Positions 36,937 through 45,874 of a stretch of 47,542 nt of DNA are shown here, piece after piece (position 1 is the stretch's first letter; each line of letters opens with the position of its first letter). Origin of the DNA: Verrucomicrobiales bacterium (lineage in GTDB: Bacteria; Verrucomicrobiota; Verrucomicrobiia; Limisphaerales; UBA9464); assembly GCA_027488845.1 (NCBI GenBank), contig JAIYBC010000038.1, forward strand, positions 1-47,542. The letters run 5' to 3'. Under the pieces are notes generated by a model that was given only the letters and a program-made list of their open reading frames with translations, was not told where the DNA came from and searched no databases. A program made the translations under genes and the position numbers.

Positions 36937-37941
36937 TCAGCGGCGGCGTTCCTGGATGCGGTCCAGGAGGGAGCCCTGGGCGAAGAAGCGTTCCTGGATG
37001 GCCGGCCAGCCGCCGAAGTCCGCATCGGGATCGAGCAGCGTGGGCTTCGACTCGGATGGGACGGCCTCCGCGGCGGAAGGCCGGAAGCCGTGGCGGACGA
37101 AGATCTCCCGGGCCGCGGGCGTGAAGAGGAAGCGGACATAGGCCTGCGCGGCCTCGCGGTCCTCGGGGGAGGCGTCGCGACGGGAGACGACGGCGGTGGG
37201 GAAGTCGGCCCGGATGCTGACCGACGGAACCACCGTCTCGAAGTCGGGGTTCCGCGAATCCCGGGCCACGAGCGCGACCTCGGCCTCGAAGGTGAGCAGG
37301 ACGTCGCCGACACCGCGTTCCACGAACGTCGTCGTGGCCGCGCGTCCGCCGGTGTCGAGGACCGGCGCGCGACGCACGAGGGTGGCCACGAGTTCCTCCG
37401 CGGCGTTGGTGTCGCCACCCGTGCGCCGAAGCTCGGACCCGTAGGCGGCCAACAGCGAGTAGCGGCCGTTCCCGGAGGTGCGGGGATTGGGGAAGACGAC
37501 TTCCACGCCGGGCTTCGCGAGGTCGCTCCAGTCGCGGATTCCCTTGGGATTCCCCTTCCGGACGAGGAACACGATGGTGCTCCCGAACGGTGTGGAACGG
37601 TGCGGAAGCAACGTCCGCCAGTCGGCCGGCACGCGGCCCTTCCCGAGGCGGGCGATCTGGTCGAGGTCGGTCGCCTGGTTCATGGACACCACGTCGGCGC
37701 CCAAGCCGTCGATCACGGACCTGGCCTGCTTGGTCGAGCCGCCGTGCGACTGGCGGACCGTGATCCCGGAAGCGTGGTTCGAGCGCCACGCGGCGTCGAA
37801 GGCCGTGTTGATGTCGGCGAACACCTCGCGGGTGATGTCGAACGACACATGGAGCAGCGAAGCCCCCACGGCCGGCATCGCCAGGAGCGCCGCCACGAGG
37901 GCGGTCAGCAGCGGTGCGGACCCATGGAATCGAAGGCGCAT
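36937..37941 (-). CDS. Sulfate/thiosulfate ABC transporter substrate-binding protein (second copy)
   Basis: A protein of 334 residues. A Sec signal (PLLTALVAALLAMPAVGAS) precedes the Sbp/CysP fold: LLHVSFDITREVFADINTAF, the oxyanion motif [20 protein letters not shown], and [40 protein letters not shown] in separate stretches. It binds sulfate or thiosulfate in the periplasm. It lies 42 bases after the stop of the paralogue at 37984. The permease and ATPase genes (cysT, cysW, cysA) do not follow; an M14 gene does. Confidence 0.9.
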   Translation of the reverse strand: MRLRFHGSAPLLTALVAALLAMPAVGASLLHVSFDITREVFADINTAFDAAWRSNHASGITVRQSHGGSTKQARSVIDGLGADVVSMNQATDLDQIARLGKGRVPADWRTLLPHRSTPFGSTIVFLVRKGNPKGIRDWSDLAKPGVEVVFPNPRTSGNGRYSLLAAYGSELRRTGGDTNAAEELVATLVRRAPVLDTGGRAATTTFVERGVGDVLLTFEAEVALVARDSRNPDFETVVPSVSIRADFPTAVVSRRDASPEDREAAQAYVRFLFTPAAREIFVRHGFRPSAAEAVPSESKPTLLDPDADFGGWPAIQERFFAQGSLLDRIQERRR

Positions 37942-37983
37942 GGAGCGGGACGCGAGTCGGTTTCGGTCGGTCGGCTTAGGGCC

Positions 37984-38973
37984 TCAGCGCCTCTGGATCT
38001 TGTCGAAGCTCGCACCCTCGGCGAAATGGGCCGCATGGGCCTTGGCCCAGCCTCCGAACGTCCCGTCCACGGTGAACAGCTCCAGCTTCGGAAAGGTCTT
38101 CTCGAACTCCGCGGCGATCCTGGGGTTGCGCGGACGGTAGAAGTTGCGGCCGGCGATGCGCTGGCCCTCGTCGCTGTAGAGGTGGTCGAGGTAGGCCTTC
38201 GCGACCTCCTCGGTCCCCTTCCGCGCGGCGACCTTGCTGACCAGCGCGACCGGGGGTTCCGCGAGGATGCTGACGGTCGGCACGACGATCTCGAACCGTT
38301 CCTTGCCGGATTCCTGTAGGGACAGGATCGCCTCGTTTTCCCAGGCGATGAGCACATCACCCTGGTTGCGTTCGACGAAGGTGACCGTCGCGCCACGGGC
38401 ACCGGAATCGAGCACCGGAACGTTGGCGAACACCTTCTTCGCGAAGTCCAACGCGGCCGCGTCGTCGCCCTTGGACTGGCGCAAGGCATAGCCGTAGAGG
38501 GCGAGGTAGTTCCAGCGGGCGCCTCCGGAGGTCTTGGGATTCGGGGTGATCACCGACACACCGGGACGCGCGAGGTCCGACCAGTCCCGGATGTTCTTCG
38601 GGTTCCCCTTCCGCACGAGGAACACCACGGTGCTGGTGTACGGGGAACTGTTGTCCGGGAGATCCTTCTGCCAGTCGGCCTTCACCAGGCCGCCCTTCTT
38701 CGCGATCGCGTCGATGTCGAAGGACAGCGCCAGCGTCACGACGTCGGCCCTCAGCCCGTCGATCACCGAGCGGGCCTGCTTGCCGGAGCCGCCGTGCGAC
38801 TGCTTCACCGTCACCGTGTCCCCGGTCTTCTGCTTCCAGTGGCGGGCGAACTCCGCGTTGTAGGCGGTGTACAGCTCACGGGTGGGGTCGTAGCTGACGT
38901 TCAGCAGCTCGATGTCCTTGGCGAGGGCGGTGGCGAGAAGGCCGAGCCAGGAAATCAGGAGAATCGGACGCAT
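37984..38973 (-). CDS. Sulfate/thiosulfate ABC transporter substrate-binding protein (first copy)
   Basis: A protein of 329 residues. A short Sec signal ([19 protein letters not shown]) is followed by [40 protein letters not shown] and [19 protein letters not shown], the classic Sbp pattern. I chose the ATG at 38973 because the signal peptide begins there; an in-frame start at 39030 would add a polar extension. It follows the YezD-like gene closely (58 bases) and precedes the second copy. Periplasmic oxyanion capture for assimilation is its likely role. Confidence 0.92.
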   Translation of the reverse strand: MRPILLISWLGLLATALAKDIELLNVSYDPTRELYTAYNAEFARHWKQKTGDTVTVKQSHGGSGKQARSVIDGLRADVVTLALSFDIDAIAKKGGLVKADWQKDLPDNSSPYTSTVVFLVRKGNPKNIRDWSDLARPGVSVITPNPKTSGGARWNYLALYGYALRQSKGDDAAALDFAKKVFANVPVLDSGARGATVTFVERNQGDVLIAWENEAILSLQESGKERFEIVVPTVSILAEPPVALVSKVAARKGTEEVAKAYLDHLYSDEGQRIAGRNFYRPRNPRIAAEFEKTFPKLELFTVDGTFGGWAKAHAAHFAEGASFDKIQRR

Positions 38974-39031
38974 ACGGTTCTGGTTTCGGGAAATTGGGGG
39001 TTCGGAGGGACAGGGAGACAACGGGGTCAAC

Positions 39032-39235
39032 TCAGGCTTCGGTCGAGGTCTTCGAGGGGATGCGGAACTTCTCCGTCCGCTCGATCTGCACCACGCGGCC
39101 CTCGTGCACCACGATCTGGATCACCCCGAACCGCAGCGAGGACACCTGCTGGCGCAAGGCGTCGAGCCAATCCGTGGCTCCCGGGACCGGGTTCTCCACC
39201 TTCACCGATGTCGAGTTTGACGACGGGGCGCTCAT
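39032..39235 (-). CDS. YezD-like (DUF2292) small protein
   Basis: A protein of 67 residues from the ATG at 39235. The core [33 protein letters not shown] is the DUF2292/YezD signature. These small proteins are often encoded next to sulfate or sulfonate uptake genes, consistent with the sulfate-binding genes downstream. Function unknown. It is first in the sulfur-related unit, reading away from the Rrf2 regulator. Confidence 0.85.
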   Translation of the reverse strand: MSAPSSNSTSVKVENPVPGATDWLDALRQQVSSLRFGVIQIVVHEGRVVQIERTEKFRIPSKTSTEA

Positions 39236-39313
39236 CTCGGGAGCCAACTAACCATCGAATCTCTATTGAGTCAACCTGTTTGATGTAGATTCATCCTGTT
39301 CTCCTGAAAACCT

Positions 39314-39331
39314 CGTTTTCTTGAGGAAACG
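39314..39331. promoter_or_regulatory. Candidate Rrf2-family operator
   Basis: CGTTTTCTTGAGGAAACG is an 18-bp imperfect palindrome in the 146-bp region between the divergent YezD-like and Rrf2 genes, 51 bases before the Rrf2 start. On the minus strand TTGACT upstream of the YezD-like gene resembles a -35 hexamer. Rrf2 regulators commonly control divergent neighbours through such sites; the assignment is inference. Confidence 0.35.
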
Positions 39332-39381
39332 ATGGACTTTGAAACTTGATTGATGGACTCGGGATTCTAGGGTGGTGGCCG

Positions 39382-39843
39382 ATGAAGTTGACCGTCCGAG
39401 GGGAGTATGCGTTGCGGGCGCTGACCCATCTGGGTCTGAAGTACAGTGCCGGCGTGATCCAGATCCCGGTGATCTCGGCGGTGGAGAACATCCCGAAGCG
39501 CTTCCTCGAGCAGATCCTGAACGACCTGCGCACCGGCGGGTTCGTGGAAAGCCGACGCGGTGTGGCGGGCGGCTATCGTCTGGCGAAACCGCCGTCGAAG
39601 ATCCCCTTGGCGGCGGTCATCCGGCACATCGAGGGCGCCCTCGCGCCGATCGGATGCGTCAGCGAGAACTACTACGAGAAGTGCAACTGTCCGGACGAGG
39701 CCCGTTGCGCCCTGCGGTCGGTGATGAAGGAAGTCCGCGACGCGATCGCGAACAAGCTCGAGGGAACCACGGTCGCGGATCTCGTCGAACGGGCCGAAGC
39801 CCTGCGGGCGGCCAAGGATGTCGACTCGGACTTCGTGATCTAG
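39382..39843 (+). CDS. Rrf2-family transcriptional regulator
   Basis: A protein of 153 residues. MKLTVRGEYALRALTHLGLK begins the winged helix; IPKRFLEQILNDLRTGGFVESRRGVAGGYRLAK is the recognition helix and wing. The C-terminal region has four cysteines, Cys92, Cys101, Cys103 and Cys109 (GCVSENYYEKCNCPDEARC), arranged differently from the three-Cys [2Fe-2S] site of IscR; metal or cluster binding is plausible. The ATG at 39382 matches the family start. It faces the sulfate-binding genes, so control of sulfur uptake (as CymR does) is likely. Confidence 0.9.
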   Translation: MKLTVRGEYALRALTHLGLKYSAGVIQIPVISAVENIPKRFLEQILNDLRTGGFVESRRGVAGGYRLAKPPSKIPLAAVIRHIEGALAPIGCVSENYYEKCNCPDEARCALRSVMKEVRDAIANKLEGTTVADLVERAEALRAAKDVDSDFVI

Positions 39844-39865
39844 GCCAGGCGCCCCACCGGGCCGT

Positions 39866-41407
39866 TCACGGCTTCTCCGGCTCGCGGAAGGTCACGGTGA
39901 CCTCCTGCACCTTCGGCTCCTTCTCCGGCATCAAGGTCAGGAAGACCTCCACGGATCCTTTCGCGCCCCGCAGACGGAACCGCCCACGGAGCTGGTTCTC
40001 CGCCGTGAGCGGGGTGACCTCGACGATCGGGCCGGTCTTCGCCAGGAGTTCCCCACACTTGCGACGCCACCCGGTCTCGGGATGGTCGAGGAAGAAGTTG
40101 GACGCCAGGGCCTCCCGCTCGGCTGCGGAATCCCAGTCCTGCAGCAGACGCGCCACCTGCCCTGCCCTGCGTGCGAGGATCGGCGACGGAACCACCGTCC
40201 GCGCCGGAATCTTCGCGGCACCGACGAGGACCTCCATCGCCTTCACGTTGGCGGCGGTCATCGGGGCGTAGGTGCGGTTGCCGAAGGCGATCAGGGCCAC
40301 CCCGTGGTCCGGCAGGAACCGGAACTCGCTGCCGAATCCCGGCAGACCACCGGCGTGGCGGACCCAGATGATGCCGCGACTGTCCTGGTTCCAGCTCAGG
40401 CCGGTGCTGTAGCCGGCGGCCCGCGCCACGGGTTTGCCCTCCAGGTCGGAGAGGTCGGTCGGCACCGTGACCACTTCCCACGGCCGATGCATCTCGCGCC
40501 GGGTGGCCCGCCGCAGCGGAGCACGGTCCGGCTCGTTCCGGGGCGGCCAGGCGTCCAGATGGAAGGCCGCGTAGCGCGCGAAGTCGTCCAGCGTGGTGAC
40601 CATCCCGCCCATCGCGCCCCAGGCGCCATCGTGGAGCATCGGTTCCGCCAACCAGGCGCCATCCTGCCATCGGTAGCCATGGGCCAGTTCCCCGGAGGAT
40701 ACGGCGTCGATCTCGTAGACGGTGTTGGTCATGCCCAACGGCTGCAGGATCTCGCGGGTGACGTAGCGCTGGTAGGGCATCCGGGCCACGCGGGTGACGA
40801 TCCGGCCAAGCAGCGTGTAACCGAGGTTGGAGTATTCCCAGCGGATGCCGGGAGGATTGGAGAAGGTCAGCCCTTCACGGACCAGGGCATCCAACTGGGC
40901 GTCGGTCTCCGCGAGCTTGCGGTCCCCCCAGGGATCGTCCTGCGGAAAGCCCCCGGACATGCGCAACAGATGCCGGATGGTGATGACCGGGGAATCCGCG
41001 GTCGGAGCCTTCACCCGCCGGAACTCCGGCAGGTGCCGCGAAACGGGATCCTCCAGCGAGAGCTTCCCGAGGTCCCGCAGGCGGAGGATCGCCGCGGCGG
41101 TGAAGCTCTTGGACATCGACGCGATGCGGAACCGGGTGGACAGCCCCACCGGACGTCCCGACCCGGTCTCCGCGACACCCGCCGCACGGCGGTGGATCAG
41201 TTCGCCGTCCACGAGCACGCCATAGACGTAGCCCGGGATGTGGTTTGTGGCGGCGTGGTCGGCGTAGAGCGCGTCGAGACGCGGCAGCACCTCACGGATG
41301 CGTCGGAGGCGGTCGGGATCCTCGAACCGGGGCGGCGTGTACGGCGTCGCCCCATGGAGGACGACGTTGGCGACCCAGGAAGCGAGGAACAGCAGGAAGC
41401 ACCGCAT
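39866..41407 (-). CDS. Class C beta-lactamase-fold serine hydrolase
   Basis: A protein of 513 residues. A weak Sec signal (MRCFLLFLASWVANVVLHGA) is followed by the beta-lactamase/D-peptidase fold. Catalytic residues are Ser97-x2-Lys100 (SMSK), Tyr192-Ser-Asn (EYSNLGY) and the third motif His351-Ala-Gly (RHAGG). The C-terminal about 130 residues form an extra beta-rich domain. Such proteins are often esterases or D-aminopeptidases, and true beta-lactamase activity cannot be assumed. It is convergent with the Rrf2 gene. The ATG at 41407 follows the structured repeat region after nrdA. Confidence 0.85.
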   Translation of the reverse strand: MRCFLLFLASWVANVVLHGATPYTPPRFEDPDRLRRIREVLPRLDALYADHAATNHIPGYVYGVLVDGELIHRRAAGVAETGSGRPVGLSTRFRIASMSKSFTAAAILRLRDLGKLSLEDPVSRHLPEFRRVKAPTADSPVITIRHLLRMSGGFPQDDPWGDRKLAETDAQLDALVREGLTFSNPPGIRWEYSNLGYTLLGRIVTRVARMPYQRYVTREILQPLGMTNTVYEIDAVSSGELAHGYRWQDGAWLAEPMLHDGAWGAMGGMVTTLDDFARYAAFHLDAWPPRNEPDRAPLRRATRREMHRPWEVVTVPTDLSDLEGKPVARAAGYSTGLSWNQDSRGIIWVRHAGGLPGFGSEFRFLPDHGVALIAFGNRTYAPMTAANVKAMEVLVGAAKIPARTVVPSPILARRAGQVARLLQDWDSAAEREALASNFFLDHPETGWRRKCGELLAKTGPIVEVTPLTAENQLRGRFRLRGAKGSVEVFLTLMPEKEPKVQEVTVTFREPEKP

Positions 41408-41417
41408 CCCCGACGCT

Positions 41418-41602
41418 GGTTGAACCGTTCAACCGTTGGAAGGGTGGAGAGGCGGGCGGTGGTGGGTTGAAAGGTTGAAAGGTTGAAGGGCTGAAGCGGT
41501 GGAAGGTGAAATCAGCCACGAGGAGGCACCAAAACCGGCGCCAGCCCCCCTTCAACGTTTCAACCCTTCATCGCTTCAACCCCTCTCAACCCTTCATCGC
41601 CT
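41418..41602. repeat. Short-unit direct and inverted repeat array downstream of nrdA
   Basis: It starts with the perfect palindrome GGTTGAAC-C-GTTCAACC (41418-41434). Four 8-base units follow: GGTTGAAA (41465), GGTTGAAA (41473), GGTTGAAG (41481), GGCTGAAG (41489). Complementary units occur on the other side: CTTCAACG (41550), TTTCAACC (41558), CTTCATCG (41566), CTTCAACC (41574), then CTCAACCCTTCATCGC. The two arms can pair as a long imperfect hairpin around about 53 bases. It may act as the nrd terminator or be a dispersed intergenic repeat. Confidence 0.75.
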
Positions 41603-41614
41603 CCGCCACCCAAC

Positions 41615-44458
41615 CTACTGACAGGCCTCGCAGGTGCCGCCGTTGCGCATGGCCTCGATGGAGCACGCGGTCTTCTCCGCCTCGGTGAACTCGCGTGCCG
41701 GAATCGGACCAGGCGCCGCCACGCGCGCCGCGTCCCGATGCCCGGAATCGATGGCGCTGCGGTTCAGCGTGCGGAGGTAGTAGGTGGTCTTGAGTCCGCG
41801 TTCCCAGGCCTCGCGGTACACGAAGCTGGCCGTGCGCGCGTCGTTCTCCGCGAGCCACAGGTTCGTGCTCTGGGCCTGGTCGATCCACTTCTGCCGGACC
41901 GCCGCACACTGGAGGATCCATGTCGGCGCGATCTCGAACGCGGTCTTGTACAGGCGCCGGAGCTCGGCCGGGATCCGCTCGATGTGCTGGATGCTGCCGT
42001 CCTGGGCCTTCAGTTCCGCACGCAAGGCGTCGTCCCAGAGGCCGAGCGACATCAGGTCGCGGATGAGCGGGTCGGTGGTCCGGATGAAGTCCCCGCTCAG
42101 GTTCGACTTGGTGTGGATGTGCTTGTAGACGGGTTCGATGCAGGGCGTGGTGCCGAGGATGTTGGAAATCGTCGCCGTGGGGGCGATGGCAAGGCAGTTG
42201 GAGTTGCGCATGCCATGCTGGCGGATGCGCGAACGCAGTCCGTTCCAGTCGAGCCGCGACTCGCGGTTCACGTCCACCGGCATGCCGCGTTCGTTTTCCA
42301 GCAGCGCCAGGGTGTCCAGCGGCATGAGCCCACGGTCCCACTTGGAACCGGCGAAGGTCGGGTACTTCCCCCGCTCCGCCGCGAGCTGGGAACTGGCCTC
42401 GTAGGCGTAGTACGCGACCGCCTCGATCGACTCGTCGTTGAAGGCGACGGCGGCCTCGGAATCGAACGCGATGCGCTTCCGGTAAAGGGCGTCCTGCATC
42501 CCCATCACGCCCAGGCCCACCGGACGATGACGCCGGTTCGACGTCTCGGCGGCCTCCACCGGGTAGAAGTTGAGGTCGATGACGTTGTCCAGCATGCGCA
42601 TCACCGTGGCGACGGTCGCGCGGAGCCGCGGATGGTCGATGGCGCCGTCCGGCGTGAGGTGCTCCGCGAGGTTGACCGAGGCGAGGTTGCACACGGCCAC
42701 CTCATCCGAGGAGGTGTTGAGCGTGATCTCGGTGCAGAGGTTGGAATTGTGGATGACGCCCACGTGGTCCTGCGGGCTGCGCACGTTGCAGGGATCCTTG
42801 AAGGTGATCCACGGATGCCCGGTCTCGAAGAGGGCCTCGAGCATCCGCTTCCACAGCGCGAGCACGCGGACCTTGCGTCCCGCCAGGCGGCCCGACTCCA
42901 CCAGCGCCTCGTAGTGCTTGTAGCGCTCCTCGAAGGCGCGTCCGTGAAGCTCGGGGAGGTCCGGCGTCTCGTTGCCGCGGAAGAGCGTCCAGGTGGCGTC
43001 CTTCGGGAGGAGGCCGTCGGCGATGCCCTTGAGGCGCTTCATGAACAGGTCCGGGATCCAGTGGGCCGTGTTCATGTTGTGCGTCCGGCGGCGGTCGTCG
43101 CCGGTCTCCTTGCGGAGGTCGAGGAAGTCCTCGATGTCGTTGTGCCAGAGCTCGAGGTAGCTGCAGAGGGCGCCGGGCCGCTTGCCGCCCTGGTTCACGG
43201 CGAGGGCGATGTCGTTGCTGACCTTGAGGAACGGGATCACGCCGCTGGACTCGCCGTTGGTCCCGTGGATGTGGGAGCCGGTGCCGCGGACCGCGGTCCA
43301 GGAACAGCCGAGTCCTCCCGCCCACTTCGAGAGCATGGAGAACCGCCGCCAGGTCTCGGTGATCTCCTCGATGCTGTCGCCGCAGTACAGCAGGTAGCAG
43401 CTGGAGAGCTGGCTGTGCGGGGTGCCGGCGTTGAAGAGCGTCGGCGTCGAACTGCAGGCGCGGCGCGACTTGTACACCTGGTAGAAGTCCACCGCCCGGC
43501 GGCCGCGTTCCTCCTCCTTCTCGCCGAGCGCGAGCCCCATCGCGACACGCATCCAGAACACCTGGGGCGCCTCGAGCCGCACCTTGCGGTTGCTCACCGA
43601 ATCGGCGCGCAGGTGGATCAGGTACCGGTCGTACAGGGTCTGCAGTCCGAGGAAGTCGAAATGGAGGTCGGCGTATGGGTCGATCGCCTCGGCCAGCCGC
43701 GACAGGTCGAACGAGGCCAGCTTCGGGTCCAGTCGTCCCGCCTCGATGCCGCGCGGGATGGCCGCGAGGAACGAACGGCGATGCGCCTCCTTGAGACGGG
43801 CCATGCCGTCCGTCACCACCCAGGGTAGGGTCTCCTCGTAGATGAAGGTCAGCAGCACGCGCGCGGCGAAGAACCGGCTGTCGGCGTCGATGTCGAGCAG
43901 CGACTTGGCGTTGAGCACGATGGTCTCGCGACGCTCGGAGGGGGAGAGGTCGAGGGAGACGCTCCGCAGCAGCCGTTCCACGAGCTGGGTCTCGTCCAGC
44001 ATGAGCTGGAGTCCCAGCCGGGCGAAGGCCACGCGAGCCCGTATGTCGGCCATCAGCTCGACCGGGACCAGCTCCGGCTGGCGGGGCACCGGGAAGTGAC
44101 GCGAGGCCTCGACCTCACGCAATGCCACCCTGCGGGCCCGCTCCCGCGAATGCGCCAACGCCACGCGCGCCTGCCCCAACTCGATGAGAAGGTCCTCGAC
44201 CAGCGTGCAGAGGTCCTCGTGGTGCAGCAGCGACGGCCGTTCCCGGCGCAGCCGGAATTCCACTTCCGCCCGGAGCTGCCCCGGCAGATGCCCGACCGCC
44301 TGTCCGGCCAGGACGCAGGCCCGCTGCACGGCCTCCTCGATCTTGTCCCCACGCCACGGGACGATCTGCTCGGGCGTGCCCGGAAGCGCGGGTTCGATCA
44401 CGGACGGCAGGTCGCCGTGGGATTCGGCGACGGACGGGAAGAGCTCGGTGGCGGACAT
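41615..44458 (-). CDS. nrdA: Class I ribonucleoside-diphosphate reductase, large subunit
   Basis: A protein of 947 residues. It has the class I alpha catalytic set: Cys354 (QLSSCYLLYC) and Cys590 (VAVCNLASVNL) as redox pair, and the radical Cys575 in SNLCTEI with Asn573 and Glu577. The radical-transfer Tyr pair lies in KTTYYLRTLN, and the C-terminal shuttle pair is CEACQ (Cys943, Cys946). Residues about 30-110 could be a degenerate ATP-cone (VPWRGDKIEEAVQRA), since the usual first strand is poorly conserved. It makes deoxynucleotides from ribonucleoside diphosphates with NrdB and does not need B12. The gene follows nrdB by 60 bases. Confidence 0.95.
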   Translation of the reverse strand: MSATELFPSVAESHGDLPSVIEPALPGTPEQIVPWRGDKIEEAVQRACVLAGQAVGHLPGQLRAEVEFRLRRERPSLLHHEDLCTLVEDLLIELGQARVALAHSRERARRVALREVEASRHFPVPRQPELVPVELMADIRARVAFARLGLQLMLDETQLVERLLRSVSLDLSPSERRETIVLNAKSLLDIDADSRFFAARVLLTFIYEETLPWVVTDGMARLKEAHRRSFLAAIPRGIEAGRLDPKLASFDLSRLAEAIDPYADLHFDFLGLQTLYDRYLIHLRADSVSNRKVRLEAPQVFWMRVAMGLALGEKEEERGRRAVDFYQVYKSRRACSSTPTLFNAGTPHSQLSSCYLLYCGDSIEEITETWRRFSMLSKWAGGLGCSWTAVRGTGSHIHGTNGESSGVIPFLKVSNDIALAVNQGGKRPGALCSYLELWHNDIEDFLDLRKETGDDRRRTHNMNTAHWIPDLFMKRLKGIADGLLPKDATWTLFRGNETPDLPELHGRAFEERYKHYEALVESGRLAGRKVRVLALWKRMLEALFETGHPWITFKDPCNVRSPQDHVGVIHNSNLCTEITLNTSSDEVAVCNLASVNLAEHLTPDGAIDHPRLRATVATVMRMLDNVIDLNFYPVEAAETSNRRHRPVGLGVMGMQDALYRKRIAFDSEAAVAFNDESIEAVAYYAYEASSQLAAERGKYPTFAGSKWDRGLMPLDTLALLENERGMPVDVNRESRLDWNGLRSRIRQHGMRNSNCLAIAPTATISNILGTTPCIEPVYKHIHTKSNLSGDFIRTTDPLIRDLMSLGLWDDALRAELKAQDGSIQHIERIPAELRRLYKTAFEIAPTWILQCAAVRQKWIDQAQSTNLWLAENDARTASFVYREAWERGLKTTYYLRTLNRSAIDSGHRDAARVAAPGPIPAREFTEAEKTACSIEAMRNGGTCEACQ

Positions 44459-44518
44459 GGTGGACGGCGGATTCGGCGGGAAAGGGTTTCTGGGAACGGA
44501 AGACGGCGGCGCAGGGGC

Positions 44519-45688
44519 TCAGATCAGGTCGTCTTCGGCGGTGTTCTTCACGCTGCCGCTCGTCTGGTACTCGGTCACGCGCGTCTCGAAGAAGTTCTTC
44601 TCCTTCTTCAGGAAGATCACCTCGTCGAGCCACGGGAACGGGTTGGTCGTCACCTTCGACAGCGGCGCGAGGCCCACGCTGACCAGTCGGCGGTCGGCGT
44701 TGTAGTCGACGTAGGTGAGGAACTCGGCCTGGGTCATGCCCACGGCGTCCTCCGGCAGGCAGTCGCGCACGAATTCCTTCTCCAGCTCGACACCCTCACG
44801 CATGAAGTCCCGCAGTTCCTCCTGGAACTCCGGCGTCCAGATCGCGGGGTTCTCGTGGATCAGCTCGGTCAGGAGGTAACGGCCGAGGGCGATGTGGTTC
44901 GACTCGTCCCGCAGGGTGTATTGGAACATCTGGCCGATGCCGGTCATCTTGTTCTGCCGGTACAGCGACAGGATCATGGCGAACAGCCCGTAGAACTGCG
45001 TGCCCTCCATGACCTGGGAGATGCCGAAGAGCGCCTTCGCGAACTTCCGCTGGTTCACGACCTCGGTCAGGTCCAGGCCACGCTTCACCTCCGGCATGTG
45101 GCGGGTGATGAAGTCGTTCTTCCGACGGATGCTCGGGATGTCGTTGAACCGCGCCGTGACCTCGTCCTGGTCGATGTCGAGGCTGCTGATGATGTGCAGG
45201 AGCGAATCCATGTGGATGGACTCCTCGGCGATCCAGCGCAGCGCGGCGTGCTTCAGCTCCGCGGCCGTCAGGTTGTCCTCGATCGCGTGGAGGACGCTGT
45301 CGCCCACGATGCCCTCGGCGGCGGAGAAGTAGCCCACGCCCATCTCGATGATCCACCGCTCCTTCGCCTTGAGCGCACCGGAATTCCACTGGGTGCAGTC
45401 CTTGGTCATGTCGATGACGTCCGGCTCCCAGTGGTTGGCCTTCATCTGCTTGTAGATGCGGTAGGCCTCCGGGTACTTGAGCGGCAGCACGTTGAGCTCC
45501 GCGGTGCGCAGGCCGTTGATGACCCGCTTCGATTCCTTGCGCTGACGCGCCTTCTCGCGGTCGAGACGGAAGGTCTTCCCCCGGAACTCGTGGATCACAT
45601 AGCGGCCGTCGTCGCGTTCGGAGAACTCGGGTGTGCCCGACGCGGGGGACGGGGACATGGGGGTGGAGGCGATGGTGGCTGCGTTCAT
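44519..45688 (-). CDS. nrdB: Class I ribonucleotide reductase small subunit lacking the radical tyrosine (class Ic-like)
   Basis: A protein of 389 residues from ATG 45688. All metal ligands of the ferritin-like fold are present: Glu125 (FSAAEGIVG), Glu156-x2-His159 (EESIHMDS), Glu228 (VMEGTQFYG), Glu262 and His265 (RDESNHIALG). Where E. coli NrdB has the radical Tyr122, four residues after the His ligand, this protein has Leu163. The first ligand is Glu, as in Chlamydia trachomatis NrdB, and VGYFSAAE resembles the chlamydial sequence. These traits indicate a Mn/Fe class Ic-type enzyme. Near the C-terminus RVTEYQ may supply the relay Tyr. It is first in the nrdBA unit, behind a riboswitch. Confidence 0.93.
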   Translation of the reverse strand: MNAATIASTPMSPSPASGTPEFSERDDGRYVIHEFRGKTFRLDREKARQRKESKRVINGLRTAELNVLPLKYPEAYRIYKQMKANHWEPDVIDMTKDCTQWNSGALKAKERWIIEMGVGYFSAAEGIVGDSVLHAIEDNLTAAELKHAALRWIAEESIHMDSLLHIISSLDIDQDEVTARFNDIPSIRRKNDFITRHMPEVKRGLDLTEVVNQRKFAKALFGISQVMEGTQFYGLFAMILSLYRQNKMTGIGQMFQYTLRDESNHIALGRYLLTELIHENPAIWTPEFQEELRDFMREGVELEKEFVRDCLPEDAVGMTQAEFLTYVDYNADRRLVSVGLAPLSKVTTNPFPWLDEVIFLKKEKNFFETRVTEYQTSGSVKNTAEDDLI

Positions 45689-45874
45689 GGTCGGCGGAAT
45701 TCCCGTGGCGTCGCGCGCCAACGCGACGCGGGAACCGGAGCCTTCCTTGTCGAAGGCCCCGGCACCCGGCGATGACGAAGCGCCCGGGACTGGAAACCGC
45801 CAGCCGGGTTCGCCCCATCCGGTCCTTGGCGGGACCGTTGCCGTCCCGGAAAACGCCGGTTCGGCCCGATGAGC

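Noticed and set aside
39866-41407. An antibiotic-resistance beta-lactamase
   Set aside because: Only the general serine hydrolase motifs are present, with an extra C-terminal domain; substrate cannot be inferred.
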